Below, one piece after another: positions 29,101 to 39,460 of a stretch of 64,000 nucleotides of DNA (position 1 is its first letter; each line of letters begins with the position of its first letter). Origin of the DNA: Synechocystis sp. PCC 6714 (lineage in GTDB: Bacteria; Cyanobacteriota; Cyanobacteriia; Cyanobacteriales; Microcystaceae); contig NZ_CP007542.1 in assembly GCF_000478825.2 (NCBI RefSeq), positions 2,852,001 through 2,916,000 of the forward strand. Reading direction: 5' to 3'. The position numbers and the translations under genes are program-made. Under the pieces are notes generated by a model. It searched no databases. It was not told where the DNA came from and saw nothing but the letters and a program-made list of their open reading frames with translations.

Positions 29101-30557
29101 GTGGAGCCCCGAAACTCTAACCAAGATTGATTAACGAAGGTCATTTTTTGGTCTTGATCCGCCACCCAGAGCATTATGGGGGAAGTGTCGGCCATCATGC
29201 GAAAGCGAGCTTCACTTTCCTTAAGGGTTTTCTCCGCTTGTTTGCTAGAGGTAATTTCAAAGCGGATGGCGAGGTATTGATAGGGCTTGCCATCACTGTC
29301 CAAGAACGGAACAACAGTGCTATCTACCCAGTAGCTTTGGTCGTACTTATTTTTATTTTTGATTTGCCCGTGCCACACTTCTCCGGCGGCAATGGTCTGC
29401 CAAAACTGCTGAAAGAACTCCGGTGGATGATAACCGGAATTCACTAAACGGTGGGTGTTACCAATCAACTCTTCCCGGCTATAACCTGACACCTGCAAAA
29501 ATTTATCGTTAACGTAGGTAATTACCCCTTGGGTATCCGTGATGGCCACAATGGCGGCTTCGTCCAGGGCTGTTTTTTGCACCGCCAATTCCTGCAGGGT
29601 AATTTGCAAGCGCTCTTCAGCAGTTTGTTGCTGTTTGACTAAGTCGCTCAGTTGTTCCCCGTGTCTGCGACTTTTTTGCAGATAATAAACGGCGATCGCC
29701 ACAGCCCAAGCCATGATCAAACCGCTCACCAAAGTCCAATCGGACCAGGAGGATTTGTACTGGTCGAGAATCAGTGGCCCCGGCACTAGTTGTAATTGCC
29801 AATAGCTGACCATGGTTTCCGCTAAGGGCAGGGAGTTATCCCATGCCAGTGTTTTCAGCAAAAAAATGTCCTGGGCCCATTCCTGGGGCACGTCGTTATA
29901 GACCAACTGGTTATCTTCAAAGATACGCAGGCCATAACTCCGAAGATTGCTATTTTCCACACTTGCATGGCTGGCCAAGGGGCGGACAGCGTCGATGAAA
30001 CGGTTCAGTTCAAAAACCCCCACCACAAAACCATCAAACTCTTTATCGACAAACAGGGGAACACAGACTAAAAATCCCTTGCCCCCTTGAACCAAATCAA
30101 TAACCTTGCTGACCGTCGTTGTCCTTGTGCGGGCCGCCATTTCCAAAGGAATTTGGCGATCAAGGTTGGCATTAGTGTGGCCAATGACCTGCCCATTGCC
30201 TTTTAACGGTTCAATCCACCGCACCACAAATTCTGAATCTACCCATTCGATCGCCTGATAACCACCAAAACTTTTCGCCTGGGCCCTAGCATCCAAGGAC
30301 CATTCTGTTTGCTCCATTCCCGCTGGCGACCTTTCCCAGCGCCGGGCCATTTGCTCCAGTTGTTGGGTGTGAAAATTAAGTTGATTTTCAATCTGTTCGT
30401 GGATATTGGTCAGTCGATTGTCGAGAATCTGCTGAAGCTTCTGTTGGGATTGGGAGCGGAGAGAAAGGTAGGTATTCACCGCCATAACCGATAACCCTAC
30501 CCCGATCACGACTGGCAATATTGGAGAAAGCAGGGGACGGCCCAGGGGAAATTTCAT
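26157..30557 (-). CDS. Hybrid sensor histidine kinase (Hik14-like): CHASE-PAS-PAS-GAF-HisKA-HATPase-REC-REC-HPt
   Basis: A 1466-residue membrane phosphorelay protein. Two membrane segments (about 10-30 and 270-290) bracket a CHASE-type periplasmic sensor. Then come PAS (about 332, AIVAITDTQGVITYVNDKF), PAS-PAC (about 453), GAF (about 590-740), HisKA with His in MMSHEIRTPMNGVIG (about 780), HATPase (NALKF, DTGIGIP, GGTGLGLVIS; about 886-1010), receiver 1 (about 1027, Asp in AILDLQMP), receiver 2 (about 1185, Asp in VLMDVQMP) and an HPt domain (His in AAHSLKSSSASLG, about 1397). All phospho-residues are present. It overlaps the GGDEF response regulator gene. The input ligand is unknown; CHASE domains often sense small extracellular molecules. 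Confidence 0.95.
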   Translation of the reverse strand: MKFPLGRPLLSPILPVVIGVGLSVMAVNTYLSLRSQSQQKLQQILDNRLTNIHEQIENQLNFHTQQLEQMARRWERSPAGMEQTEWSLDARAQAKSFGGYQAIEWVDSEFVVRWIEPLKGNGQVIGHTNANLDRQIPLEMAARTRTTTVSKVIDLVQGGKGFLVCVPLFVDKEFDGFVVGVFELNRFIDAVRPLASHASVENSNLRSYGLRIFEDNQLVYNDVPQEWAQDIFLLKTLAWDNSLPLAETMVSYWQLQLVPGPLILDQYKSSWSDWTLVSGLIMAWAVAIAVYYLQKSRRHGEQLSDLVKQQQTAEERLQITLQELAVQKTALDEAAIVAITDTQGVITYVNDKFLQVSGYSREELIGNTHRLVNSGYHPPEFFQQFWQTIAAGEVWHGQIKNKNKYDQSYWVDSTVVPFLDSDGKPYQYLAIRFEITSSKQAEKTLKESEARFRMMADTSPIMLWVADQDQKMTFVNQSWLEFRGSTLEAELGQGYLKGIHPDDRGHYLAVYSQSWGARQRFELEYRYQRADQQYRWIVNVGAPRYLEDGKFMGYVGSCMDITDRKQAQETLQKKLTQILLMRKISQEIRRSLQPTLIFQTAARQVGDAFAVSRCLLHNYSEATTLQVPVVAEYLGGSFASLLAGEIVVDHAYDPLIIQGDRAMAVVDIDQDLNSTGSKEFYRHFQVQSFLAVRTSYQGRANGIIALHQCDRQRVWTADEIELLEAIAEQMGIALAQAALLEKERERRRELAQKNLELEKAKWAAEAANRAKSEFLAMMSHEIRTPMNGVIGMTELLIMTDLNPRQIDYVQTIRQSGETLLTIINDILDFSKIEADKLVLETQAFELRPLIEGVFEMFGPIARVKNLELTYGIDPRTPTRILGDQVRLRQILSNLIGNALKFTEKGEVVLTVRAEPFDSSQSYETILDLPHPSHRLCFNLRDTGIGIPVDRLDRLFKSFSQVDSSTTRKYGGTGLGLVISQRLTRMMGGVLAVTSEPGVGSMFSFHILTTAQAPALGEADAVQQMKGKQVLIVDDNETNRRILQEQCQTWGLICHCFADGESALDWFARCSSLDVAILDLQMPNMDGASLAQHLRQFPQGNDLPIILLSSGLVLETDDLSLFQMVLNKPVRQSLLFETLANLFQCSGDIADHQLQFSLDGLPEFIEATQLDSSLTEENVTKLQPPLQIVLAEDNLINQKVAQQMLNNLGYPVAIANNGQEVIEALMQKNYDLVLMDVQMPVMDGLIACRQIRQTLPPERQPRIVAMTANAMASDRQDCLDAGMDDHISKPIAISQLRKVLQDTSALINASKAGKKTTIPEEKSLTVEEPTTNDLSNPSKVPMLPLDAIDPGAIAFLRDELCGGDGELFGEMVACYCLESQKLMDELVAGLEVEDLMRVKRAAHSLKSSSASLGAEQFSLFCKQLEKEAGSGNLGSGSVTQIIHHCRSLHTAVVDALTPFTVPNHESA

Positions 30558-30608
30558 ATCAAGCTATGGATGGCGTCCAGCACAGCGTTGCGACACTTCA
30601 AAGTCTAG

Positions 30609-30681
30609 TCCAGGGTACAGGAGTTGAACCTGTCTAGGGCGAATTATGAGTTCGCTGCCTCAACCGCTCGGCCAACCCTGG
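30609..30681 (-). tRNA. trnI(CAU): tRNA-Ile (CAU anticodon, lysidine type)
   Basis: Minus-strand cloverleaf: acceptor CCAGGGT/ACCCTGG, D-arm GCC...GGC with GAGCGGTTGA loop, anticodon stem GCGAA/TTCGC around loop CTCATAA (anticodon CAT), five-base variable region, T-arm ACAGG/CCTGT with loop TTCAACT, and A as discriminator. The anticodon-arm context AACTCATAATT is the one found in tRNA-Ile(CAU) of bacteria and chloroplasts, and there is no GGG/CCC anticodon stem as in initiator tRNA. The C34 should be modified to lysidine by TilS to read AUA. CCA is not encoded. Confidence 0.88.
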
Positions 30682-30863
30682 TGTTTATTGTCCCGACACC
30701 ATATTGTAAACCACCACCAACCGCTACGGAGCAGGGAACTGATCGCCCATTTTGTCTAGGCCGGGTGGTCTAATTTTGAGATTTCCTAGGGCATAATGAA
30801 TCGAGCTATCCAAAATTGCTCATCAAAAACCCATCTTCCCATTTCAATGGCGATCGCCAGGTT

Positions 30864-31982
30864 ATGTCCACCAAAAGTAAGATTTTTCTAATTCTGCTGG
30901 TTTTTTGTCCCCTCTCCTGGGCCTCCCACTGGTTGGGTTGGGGGGAAACGACCGTGTTTATTCTGGCGGGTTTGGCCATTGTGCCCTTAGCGGCCTTTAT
31001 GGGCACCGCCACCGAGGAAATTGCTGTGGTTATTGGCCCCAACGCTGGCGGGTTACTCAATGCCACCTTTGGCAACGCGACGGAACTAATTCTGGCTTAC
31101 ATTGCCCTCAAGGAAGGATTGATCGATGTGGTTAAGGCCACCCTGACGGGGTCAATCATTGGCAACCTACTCTTGGTGATGGGCTTCGCCGTACTGTTGG
31201 GGGGGCTGCGCTACAAGGAACAGAGTTTCCAACCGATCGCCGCGCGCCTAAATGCTTCCACCATGAATTTGGGGGTGGTGGCAATTCTTTTGCCCACAGC
31301 ATTGCAATACACTTCCACCGGTGTAGCAGAAACGATTCTGCAAAATTTATCCGTAGCAGTGGCGGTGGTGCTAATTGGCGTTTACATGCTCTCCCTGGTA
31401 TTTTCCATGGGCACCCATGCCTACCTCTACGATGTGGGGTTAGCGGAAAATATGGAAATGCCCGAAGCAGGGGAAAGTTTACCTACGCCCGAACCGCCTA
31501 CGGAGGAAGAAAAACCCAACCTCTGGCTTTGGACCGGGGTTTTGCTGGCCGTCACCCTGGGGGTAGCAGTGGAATCGGAGTTATTGGTGGGCTCCTTGGA
31601 GGTGGCCACGGAATCCCTGGGATTAACTCCCCTGTTCACCGGGGTAATCCTCCTCCCCATCATTGGCAACGCCGCTGAACACGCTACCGCTGTCACTGTG
31701 GCCATGAAAGACAAAATGGATCTGTCCATGTCTGTGGTGATGGGATCGAGCCTGCAAATTGCCTTCTTCGTTGCTCCGGTGTTGGTGATTATCGGCTGGG
31801 CGATCGGTCAACCGATGGATCTAAACTTCAATCCGTTCGAGTTGGTGGCCGTATTAGTGGCGGTGTTGATTGTCAATTCCATTAGTGGCGACGGTAGTTC
31901 CAATTGGTTAGAAGGGGTTTTACTTTTGGCGACCTATGCCATCATTGCCCTGGCCTTTTACTTCCATCCCACCCTTATCTAG
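30864..31982 (+). CDS. Ca2+/H+ antiporter (CAX family)
   Basis: A 372-residue inner-membrane exchanger with about 11 membrane segments. The two signature repeats are present: FGNATELILAYIALKEG (about 72) and GNAAEHATAVTVAMKD (about 272), separated by an acidic cytoplasmic loop (PEAGESLPTPEPPTEEE). It should export Ca2+ in exchange for H+; the Synechocystis protein I remember (slr1336, SynCAX) contributes to salt tolerance. Start chosen at ATG 30864 (MSTKSKIFL), which gives the usual length; an in-frame start 48 bases earlier is possible. Converges with dcd, 21 bases between the two ends. Confidence 0.94.
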   Translation: MSTKSKIFLILLVFCPLSWASHWLGWGETTVFILAGLAIVPLAAFMGTATEEIAVVIGPNAGGLLNATFGNATELILAYIALKEGLIDVVKATLTGSIIGNLLLVMGFAVLLGGLRYKEQSFQPIAARLNASTMNLGVVAILLPTALQYTSTGVAETILQNLSVAVAVVLIGVYMLSLVFSMGTHAYLYDVGLAENMEMPEAGESLPTPEPPTEEEKPNLWLWTGVLLAVTLGVAVESELLVGSLEVATESLGLTPLFTGVILLPIIGNAAEHATAVTVAMKDKMDLSMSVVMGSSLQIAFFVAPVLVIIGWAIGQPMDLNFNPFELVAVLVAVLIVNSISGDGSSNWLEGVLLLATYAIIALAFYFHPTLI

Positions 31983-32003
31983 GACCTAGTTCTCGGGAAA
32001 ACA

Positions 32004-32585
32004 CTAAACTCGAGGTAATGTTACCGCTTGGGGCTGATTTTGATATTTGCCCCTCCTGGTTTCATAGCTAATGTCGCAATCTTCCCCTTCGAAAAATAGT
32101 AATTGCACAATGCCTTCGTTGGCGTAGATACGACAGTCGGCACTGGAAGAATTGGAAAATTCTAGGGTCAGATGACCGCACCACCCCGCTTCCCCTGGCG
32201 TCAAATTGGCGATGATACCGGCCCTAGCATAGGTACTTTTCCCAATGCAAAGCACAGTGACATTGGCGGGGATAGCTAGTCTTTCCACTGCCACCCCCAG
32301 ACCGTAGGAATGGGCCGGCAAAATAAAATAAGTACCGCTGTCATCGCTGTGGAGTTGGGTCTGTTCTAAATTGTGGGGATTAAAATTTTTGGGGTCAACT
32401 ACAGTACCAGGAATATGACGAAAAATACGAAAATCTGCTGCTGAAAGGCGAATATCGTAGCCAAAACTGCTCAAACCAAAGGAAATAGCTGGTTTTCCCC
32501 CTATCTGACGCATTAGTTTGGGCTCAAACGGCTCAATCATGCCTTGGGCGGCCTGGGTACGGATCCAAATATCGTTCTTGATCAT
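32004..32585 (-). CDS. dcd: dCTP deaminase
   Basis: A 193-residue cytoplasmic enzyme converting dCTP to dUTP for thymidylate synthesis. It shows the trimeric dUTPase-like fold motifs: LSSFGYDIRLSAADF, VGKSTYARAG-type CIGKSTYARAGIIAN with the catalytic Arg, and LTPGEAGWCGHLTLEFSN with the catalytic Glu. Length and C-terminal YQNQPQAVTLPRV fit the family. Divergent from the Na+/H+ antiporter gene (201 bases between). No sign of fusion with dUTPase. Confidence 0.95.
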   Translation of the reverse strand: MIKNDIWIRTQAAQGMIEPFEPKLMRQIGGKPAISFGLSSFGYDIRLSAADFRIFRHIPGTVVDPKNFNPHNLEQTQLHSDDSGTYFILPAHSYGLGVAVERLAIPANVTVLCIGKSTYARAGIIANLTPGEAGWCGHLTLEFSNSSSADCRIYANEGIVQLLFFEGEDCDISYETRRGKYQNQPQAVTLPRV

Positions 32586-32786
32586 GGGCTAAAGTAGAGG
32601 GCATAAAGCGGCAATTATTATCCCCTGTTCAGGCCCAGCATTTCAGATTTGTCCCCATAAGCTTCAACTTCGAGTCCTGTGAATGGTTTTGATTATATTT
32701 GGTTATATTTTCAGAGTCCTACACCACTAAAAATTTGGGAGCTTTTGCCTTATCCTGCTTAGAGACGACATCCACTGTAAATTTTT

Positions 32787-34175
32787 ATGAACCCATTACT
32801 CTCCCCTTTGTGGCCTTTTATTGCCACCACCGTAGAAACAGGCACGGAAACAGAAATAGCCCCATTGGTTTTGGCAGGGGTACTCCTCAGCCTGGTGGTG
32901 GTCTATTTTGCCAGTAAGTTGGGGGGGGAAGTCTGTCTCCGGCTTAATTTACCGCCGGTGCTGGGGGAATTGGTTGGGGGCGTATTAGTGGGGGTTTCGG
33001 CTCTCAAGCTATTGTTATTTCCTGAAGGGGGACTGGCGCCGGAAGATTCCCTAATCATTCAGTTATTGATGGGGTCAGCGGATTTATCCCCAGAAGCGGC
33101 TCAGTCGGTCTTTAGTGCCCAGAGTGAGGTAATCTCTGTCATTTCTGAGTTGGGGGTAATTATTCTCCTGTTTGAAATTGGCTTAGAGTCTAATCTCAAG
33201 GAACTGATTCGGGTTGGCCCCCAGGCGGCGATCGTCGCAGTGGTAGGGGTAGTGACCCCTTTTAGTTTGGGCACCATTGGTCTGATGACCATTTTTGGGG
33301 TAGCGCCCATTCCAGCAATTTTTGCGGGGGCCGCCTTAACGGCTACCAGCATTGGTATTACAGCTAAGGTATTGGCAGAAATTAACCGTTTGAGTTCCAA
33401 TGAAGGGCAAATTATTATTGGGGCGGCGGTATTGGACGATATCCTCGGCATTATTGTGCTGGCGGTGGTGGGCAGCCTGGTGAAAACTGGGGAAATCCAG
33501 ATCAGCAATATCATTTATCTAATACTCAGTGCCACTGGTTTTGTGGTGGGTTCAATTTTAATCGGTCGTTTACTCAGCCCCTTCTATGTCAGCTTGGTCA
33601 ACCGCATGAAGACCCGGGGACAGTTGCTCTTGGTTTCCATTTGCGTGGCTTTTGTCCTTTCCTACATCGCCCAAATTGTGCAGTTGGAAGCTATTTTGGG
33701 TTCCTTTGCGGCGGGTCTGATTTTGGCGGAAACGGAAAAACGGGAAGAGCTTGAAGAACAAATTCTCCCCCTAGCAGACTTTTTTGTACCGGTATTTTTT
33801 GTTTGTGTGGGGGCTAAAACCGATGTCAGTGTGCTCAACCCCGCTGTGCCCGCTAACCGGGAAGGTTTAATCATCGCTGCCTTTTTAATCCTGGTGGCAA
33901 TTGTTGGTAAAGTAGTCACCGGTTTCACCCTGGTGGGCAACTCCGAGCTGAACAAATTGGCGATCGGGGTGGGAATGATTCCTCGAGGAGAAGTGGGTTT
34001 GGTGTTTGCTGGGGTAGGAGCCGCTAGTGGCGCTTTGGATCCCGCCACCGATGCCGCTATTATCGTTATGGTCATTGTTACCACCTTTGTGGCTCCTCCC
34101 TGGTTGCGGGCAGTATTTGAAGGTAAGAAAAAGGAAGAAGTCCCACAAAAAAACCTTCCTACCCCAGAACAATAA
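32787..34175 (+). CDS. nhaS3: Na+/H+ antiporter, CPA2/KefB family (NhaS3-like)
   Basis: A 462-residue membrane protein with about 12-13 membrane segments. The CPA2 ion-binding pair is in GAAVLDDILGIIVLAV (about residue 212), and the unwound-helix signature LPPVLGELVGGVLVG is at about 52. There is no C-terminal nucleotide-binding (TrkA-N) domain, unlike Kef proteins. The length and N-terminus fit what I recall of Synechocystis NhaS3, a thylakoid Na+/H+ antiporter that is essential in PCC 6803; the paralogue assignment is by memory, so the symbol is tentative. Upstream is a 201-base region shared with dcd. Confidence 0.9.
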   Translation: MNPLLSPLWPFIATTVETGTETEIAPLVLAGVLLSLVVVYFASKLGGEVCLRLNLPPVLGELVGGVLVGVSALKLLLFPEGGLAPEDSLIIQLLMGSADLSPEAAQSVFSAQSEVISVISELGVIILLFEIGLESNLKELIRVGPQAAIVAVVGVVTPFSLGTIGLMTIFGVAPIPAIFAGAALTATSIGITAKVLAEINRLSSNEGQIIIGAAVLDDILGIIVLAVVGSLVKTGEIQISNIIYLILSATGFVVGSILIGRLLSPFYVSLVNRMKTRGQLLLVSICVAFVLSYIAQIVQLEAILGSFAAGLILAETEKREELEEQILPLADFFVPVFFVCVGAKTDVSVLNPAVPANREGLIIAAFLILVAIVGKVVTGFTLVGNSELNKLAIGVGMIPRGEVGLVFAGVGAASGALDPATDAAIIVMVIVTTFVAPPWLRAVFEGKKKEEVPQKNLPTPEQ

Positions 34176-34741
34176 ACTGGGTAATTCCCCCTCCATGCTG
34201 ACTGATCGCTTTAGATGGGTTGCGGTCTACCAAAAATATTCACAGTACCTCGCCCATCACTGATAGGTTTTGGTGGTTAAGCGACCCTGGTGATAGTGAA
34301 TAATTGTGGCACCGTGACTCAAGCAATAAAGCGAACATAGGATATCTCCTCCAGTAGGCTGCCCAGCAGTGAAGGTTAATAGGCTAATAATCTACCAGAG
34401 CAAACAGTAATTCAATTGAATAGATTAGTTTTCAGTCCTGCTTGGGGGCACAAAGTGAAGATTAGATGAAATCCCTGCAGAATTGACCTGACGGGGATTC
34501 ATACTCAGAGCAGGGGACTAATTAAGAGGTTAAGAAGGAGAAAATCTTTGGTGTGATTCAAGGGATATTGCTGCATATCCTCTAGGGTTGCTGCAAGAAT
34601 GCGTCAATGAATGGAACAGCGAAGCAATGACAATATTCACTTTTCTCAGTCAGGGCTATCCCCAGCCTTGGGCCATCGAAAGTATGTTAAGTCTCTATGT
34701 ATTGTCGAAGTAGAGATTAACCCACCCCAATAATCAGTAGT
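34176..34741. other. Gene-poor stretch after nhaS3
   Basis: About 565 bases without a confident gene. It holds one short minus-strand frame with a strong Shine-Dalgarno sequence (34240-34338, listed separately), and a small hairpin GGATAT...ATATCC at about 34563-34580. I see no other structure. Confidence 0.5.
34240..34338 (-). CDS. Candidate small protein (32 residues)
   Basis: An ATG on the minus strand is preceded by GGAGGAG with a 7-base spacer, the best ribosome-binding site in this gene-poor region. The frame encodes 32 residues beginning MFALLLESRCHNYS and ending NLSVMGEVL before TGA. Composition is unremarkable and I know no homologue, so chance is possible. It lies downstream of nothing on its own strand except the 66-residue membrane protein gene 400 bases upstream. 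Confidence 0.25.
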   Translation of the reverse strand: MFALLLESRCHNYSLSPGSLNHQNLSVMGEVL

Positions 34742-34942
34742 TTAAAGGGAGTGGTTTAGTTGGGAGAGGCAATGGCCCATGAGAAAATATACGACTAGGG
34801 TAGCCGCCGCCGCCGCTGCCACCAAAGTTCCCGCCAGCATCAAAGAAAATTCCTGCTCTTCGATCGCCTGTTGCATTAAGTGGAGCGACCAAGCCACCAA
34901 AGCCACATCAAAAATGAGAATGGGCACCAACATATGTAACAA
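34742..34942 (-). CDS. Small two-helix membrane protein
   Basis: A 66-residue hydrophobic protein with two predicted membrane helices: VPILIFDVALVAWSLHLM (about 6-23) and SLMLAGTLVAAAAAATLVVY (about 33-53), joined by QQAIEEQEF. No motif known to me. The start ATG has no strong Shine-Dalgarno sequence; ATG four codons in (MLVPIL) is an alternative. Bracketed by non-coding DNA on both sides. Confidence 0.6.
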   Translation of the reverse strand: MLHMLVPILIFDVALVAWSLHLMQQAIEEQEFSLMLAGTLVAAAAAATLVVYFLMGHCLSQLNHSL

Positions 34943-35254
34943 AATGTAAACCTTTCCGTTACATTCTAATCTATTCCCCAGCAGTGGGAATCAAAAATCT
35001 GAGAATTTAAGCTTTTCTCCGGTTTTTCGGCAATGTTAATGCCATTTTTTATCTGAATCTCTGATCCTCTAGAATCTATTCACTTTTGCCAATGACCAAT
35101 GCCCTAGGGAAAAGCTAGTTCAAAGTGAACTACACAGACCATTAACAAGCAATTTAGTGCTCTCAGATTGTTTGTCCCCCGAGGAAGATAACAATTTGCT
35201 GGTCTAGGCAGTCCTAAGACGTCATTGTTTGCTATGATATTGAACTGTCAGTCT
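34943..35254. other. Intergenic region before tRNA-Ser
   Basis: About 310 AT-rich bases with no supported gene. It must hold the promoters of the 66-residue gene (minus) and the tRNA (plus); a TATGATAT sequence at about 35233 could be the -10 of the tRNA promoter. Confidence 0.45.
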
Positions 35255-35344
35255 GGAGAGATGGCTGAGCGGTTGAAAGCGGCTCCCTGCTAAGGAGTTA
35301 TGGGGTTTATAGCTCCATCGAGGGTTCGAATCCCTCTCTCTCCG
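35255..35344 (+). tRNA. trnS(GCU): tRNA-Ser (GCU anticodon)
   Basis: A class II tRNA: acceptor GGAGAGA/TCTCTCC, D-arm with GGCTGAGCGGTTGAAAGC, anticodon stem CTCC/GGAG around loop CTGCTAA (anticodon GCT, reads AGC and AGU), a long variable arm as expected for serine, T-arm GAGGG/CCCTC with loop TTCGAAT, discriminator G. A run of seven T follows directly and may end transcription. CCA is not encoded. Confidence 0.95.
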
Positions 35345-35634
35345 TTTTTTTCTTAGAGATAATTTATTGGATACTGTCTCCGTTGCTTAGGAAACGATCT
35401 TTTCCTTTGCCTGCGTAGTGATCATGAACAGTGGTTAACGTTAAATATTGACGGATTACCTAGGTTGCAGAGAATGAGTTGATTAAGACCGTTGAAAATT
35501 CTTTTCTGCCATGGAGATAAAGTTGCAGGCTTGCGAGCGACGGTGTTCCAAGTGCCCTACTTTTGCCAAGGATACGGGGATTTTTCTACGATGCTCCGGA
35601 TACCTTCAGAAAAATTAGGTTGAGCAAGGAACAA
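35345..35634. other. Intergenic stretch between tRNA-Ser and atp terminator
   Basis: About 290 bases with no supported gene or RNA. The short frames seen have no ribosome-binding site or family resemblance. Confidence 0.45.
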
Positions 35635-35664
35635 GAAAAAACCCCCACTGCTAAGAGCGGGAGT
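35635..35664 (-). terminator. Rho-independent terminator of the ATP synthase operon
   Basis: On the minus strand ACTCCCGCT pairs with AGTGGGGGT (nine pairs, including G-U) across the loop CTTAGC, followed at once by six T. It lies 25 bases past the atpC stop codon, as expected for the end of the operon. Confidence 0.85.
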
Positions 35665-35688
35665 CTGTCAAAAAGATCACTAAATCGG

Positions 35689-36633
35689 CTAGAGGGAATT
35701 AGCCCCTGCCACCACTTCCAAAAGTTCCTGCGTAATTGCCGCCTGACGGGCTTTGTTATAGGACAAAGTGAGAGTGCCAATTAACTGTCCAGCGTTGTCA
35801 CTGGCATTGCTCATGGCAGTCATCCGAGCCGCTAGCTCGCTGGCCGCCGACTCCTGCAGAGCCCGTAGCAATTGATTAGTGTTATATAAGGGCAACAAAG
35901 CTTCTAGAATTTGCACTGGATCCTGTTCAAAAATCATATCCTGGGGAAATGTTTCCACCGGAGCTTCCAGTTTTTCCCGTTCCACCTGGAACTTGCCTCC
36001 CCGGGTGATTAAACGGAAGATTTCGTCATCGGGGGCTTCTAATCCTTGGGGAGACAGGGGAAACAGGGTTTGCACCACCGGTTGGGAGCTAATCAGAGAC
36101 ACAAAACGAGTGTAAATTAGCTCCACCCGATCCACTGCCTCAGAAACAAACAAAGCCACCAGGGAATCCGCAATTTGGGCCGCTTCTGATGCGTTGGGGA
36201 TTTGTTCTAAATTTGCATAGCTAGCGGCTACATCGTAGTCCCGTCGGCCAAAATACTGTTTGGCTTTACTACCTACCAATACCAGCTTGACGGCAATGCC
36301 TTGGCTTTTTAATTCCTTGGCCCTTTGCTCAGCCCGCTTAATGGCATTGACGTTATAGCCACCGCAGAGTCCCCGATCGCCAGTGACCACCAGGAGAGCC
36401 ACGGATTTAGGTTCCCGTTCTTCAAACAAGGGCAATTCGGTTTCCGCAAAGGAAAGACGGTTTTGCAAGTTATAAAGTACCTGGGCTAAAGCATCGGCAA
36501 AGGGACGGGTAGAAAGCACCTGTTCTTGGGCCCGGCGCACCTTAGCGGCCGCCACTAGACGCATTGCTTCAGTAATTTTTTTTGTATTTTTGACCGACTG
36601 AATCCGGTCACGAATCGCTTTAAGGTTAGGCAT
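35689..36633 (-). CDS. atpC: ATP synthase gamma subunit
   Basis: A 314-residue central-shaft subunit of the thylakoid F1. N-terminal [31 protein letters not shown] and C-terminal [16 protein letters not shown] are the coiled-coil helices that rotate inside the alpha/beta hexamer. The 35-40 residue insert found in cyanobacteria and chloroplasts is present (about 195-235), but without the regulatory cysteine pair of plants; the only Cys is in [10 protein letters not shown]. It is the last gene of the operon (atp1-atpI-H-G-F-D-A-C), 132 bases after atpA, and is followed by a strong terminator. Confidence 0.97.
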   Translation of the reverse strand: MPNLKAIRDRIQSVKNTKKITEAMRLVAAAKVRRAQEQVLSTRPFADALAQVLYNLQNRLSFAETELPLFEEREPKSVALLVVTGDRGLCGGYNVNAIKRAEQRAKELKSQGIAVKLVLVGSKAKQYFGRRDYDVAASYANLEQIPNASEAAQIADSLVALFVSEAVDRVELIYTRFVSLISSQPVVQTLFPLSPQGLEAPDDEIFRLITRGGKFQVEREKLEAPVETFPQDMIFEQDPVQILEALLPLYNTNQLLRALQESAASELAARMTAMSNASDNAGQLIGTLTLSYNKARQAAITQELLEVVAGANSL

Positions 36634-36765
36634 AGGACGTTACACCCGTTAAATTTATCTTTTTTAATGTTCTGGAGCCTAAATATCGATCCCTAACACC
36701 AGGGGCAGGGGAAAAGTCGAGGTTTAACCCCAACCATTCCCCCCAACTCACCGATAGGGCAATGA

Positions 36766-38331
<1,566 letters not shown>

Positions 38332-38338
38332 TTAACTG

Positions 38339-38896
38339 CTAGAGAGTGGCCCCGAGACTCAGACCAACCCGGCGGAGTTGACCCCGCAAACTGGAATCAA
38401 ACACCTGGGAACCCACTTTGATGACAATGCCACCGAGGATGTCCTCGTCCACTTTGGTTTCTAGTTCCACTGCCTGGGCCCCAGTGAGTTGTTTAACTTT
38501 TTCCTTCACCCGATCCTTTTGGACATCGGTGAGCTTTAGGGCGGAGGTAACTTCAGCCAATACCGTATTGGTAAACTGCCGCAATAGGGCCAGGTATTGC
38601 TCACAAATGGCTTCGAGGAAAACAATGCGGCGTTTATCCACCAGCAACATCAAAAAGTTGAGCAGATAACCATTGCCCCCATCCCCTATCACAGAACGGA
38701 GCACAGACTTTTTATCTTCGTCCTTGACCACTGGGCTAGAAAGCACCGCAGACAAATCGGGGGAATCTTTGAGCAGGGCCAGGAGGGAACGTAAATCTTC
38801 TCCAAACACCTCGGTCAAATTTTGTTGTTGGGCTAACCCCATCAACGCCTGGGCGTAGGGTTCAGCAATCTTACTGCTGTATAAGGAACCTTTCAT
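38339..38896 (-). CDS. atpD: ATP synthase delta subunit
   Basis: A 185-residue F1 subunit (OSCP equivalent) linking the top of alpha3beta3 to the peripheral stalk. N-terminal helical domain ([18 protein letters not shown]) and C-terminal [23 protein letters not shown] are classic. Its ATG overlaps the stop of atpF in the sequence TAATG, indicating translational coupling between stalk subunits. In cyanobacterial usage atpD is delta, not beta. Confidence 0.97.
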   Translation of the reverse strand: MKGSLYSSKIAEPYAQALMGLAQQQNLTEVFGEDLRSLLALLKDSPDLSAVLSSPVVKDEDKKSVLRSVIGDGGNGYLLNFLMLLVDKRRIVFLEAICEQYLALLRQFTNTVLAEVTSALKLTDVQKDRVKEKVKQLTGAQAVELETKVDEDILGGIVIKVGSQVFDSSLRGQLRRVGLSLGATL

Positions 38897-39435
38897 TAGC
38901 GACCTCCCAATTGGGCAATACTGCGTTCGATTAAGCGGTCCTGGGTGTTTTCATTCAGGCGATCACGCAGGTCAGCTTCGGCCTTAGCCACTGCCTGTTC
39001 AGCAATGCGACGCTTGAGTTCGGCAATCACCCGTTCCTGCTCAGCTCCCAAATCCTGGGCCGCCGTTTCCTGCATCCGACGCAGATCCGCTTCCGTCTGG
39101 GTCGCAATTTCCTGTTTAGCCACCTCTGCCCGTTGCCCAGCTTCTTGGACAATGCGAGTCGCTTCGGCTTTGGCCTGGGCTAGCTTTTTCTCTTCCTCCG
39201 CTAAAATCTCCGCAGATTTGCGTTGGCGAGTTTCCGCTTCTTCGATGGCATCGGCAATTTTTTGACGGCGATCGCCAAGGATTTTGCCCAAGGTTTTCGG
39301 TGCGTAGTAAATAATAATTCCCAGCAAAATGGCCAGGTTAAAGAGGTTGGCTTCCAGAAAATCTAAATTGATTCCGAAACCCCCTTCCCCCGCCCCATGG
39401 GCTTCGGCCGCTAGGATGAACAAGGTATTAAGCAT
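38896..39435 (-). CDS. atpF: ATP synthase b subunit
   Basis: A 179-residue peripheral-stalk subunit. One membrane helix (about 28-48, [16 protein letters not shown]) is followed by a long charged coiled coil ([23 protein letters not shown] onward) that reaches F1. Together with atpG it forms the b/b' heterodimer typical of photosynthetic organisms. It starts 25 bases after atpG and its stop overlaps the atpD start (TAATG). Confidence 0.96.
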   Translation of the reverse strand: MLNTLFILAAEAHGAGEGGFGINLDFLEANLFNLAILLGIIIYYAPKTLGKILGDRRQKIADAIEEAETRQRKSAEILAEEEKKLAQAKAEATRIVQEAGQRAEVAKQEIATQTEADLRRMQETAAQDLGAEQERVIAELKRRIAEQAVAKAEADLRDRLNENTQDRLIERSIAQLGGR

Positions 39436-39460
39436 AATGGCAACTAAGTCTATAGGGCAC

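Noticed and set aside
30609-30681. Calling the minus-strand CAU tRNA a methionine tRNA
   Set aside because: The anticodon-arm context and lack of the initiator's GGG/CCC stem fit tRNA-Ile(CAU) better.
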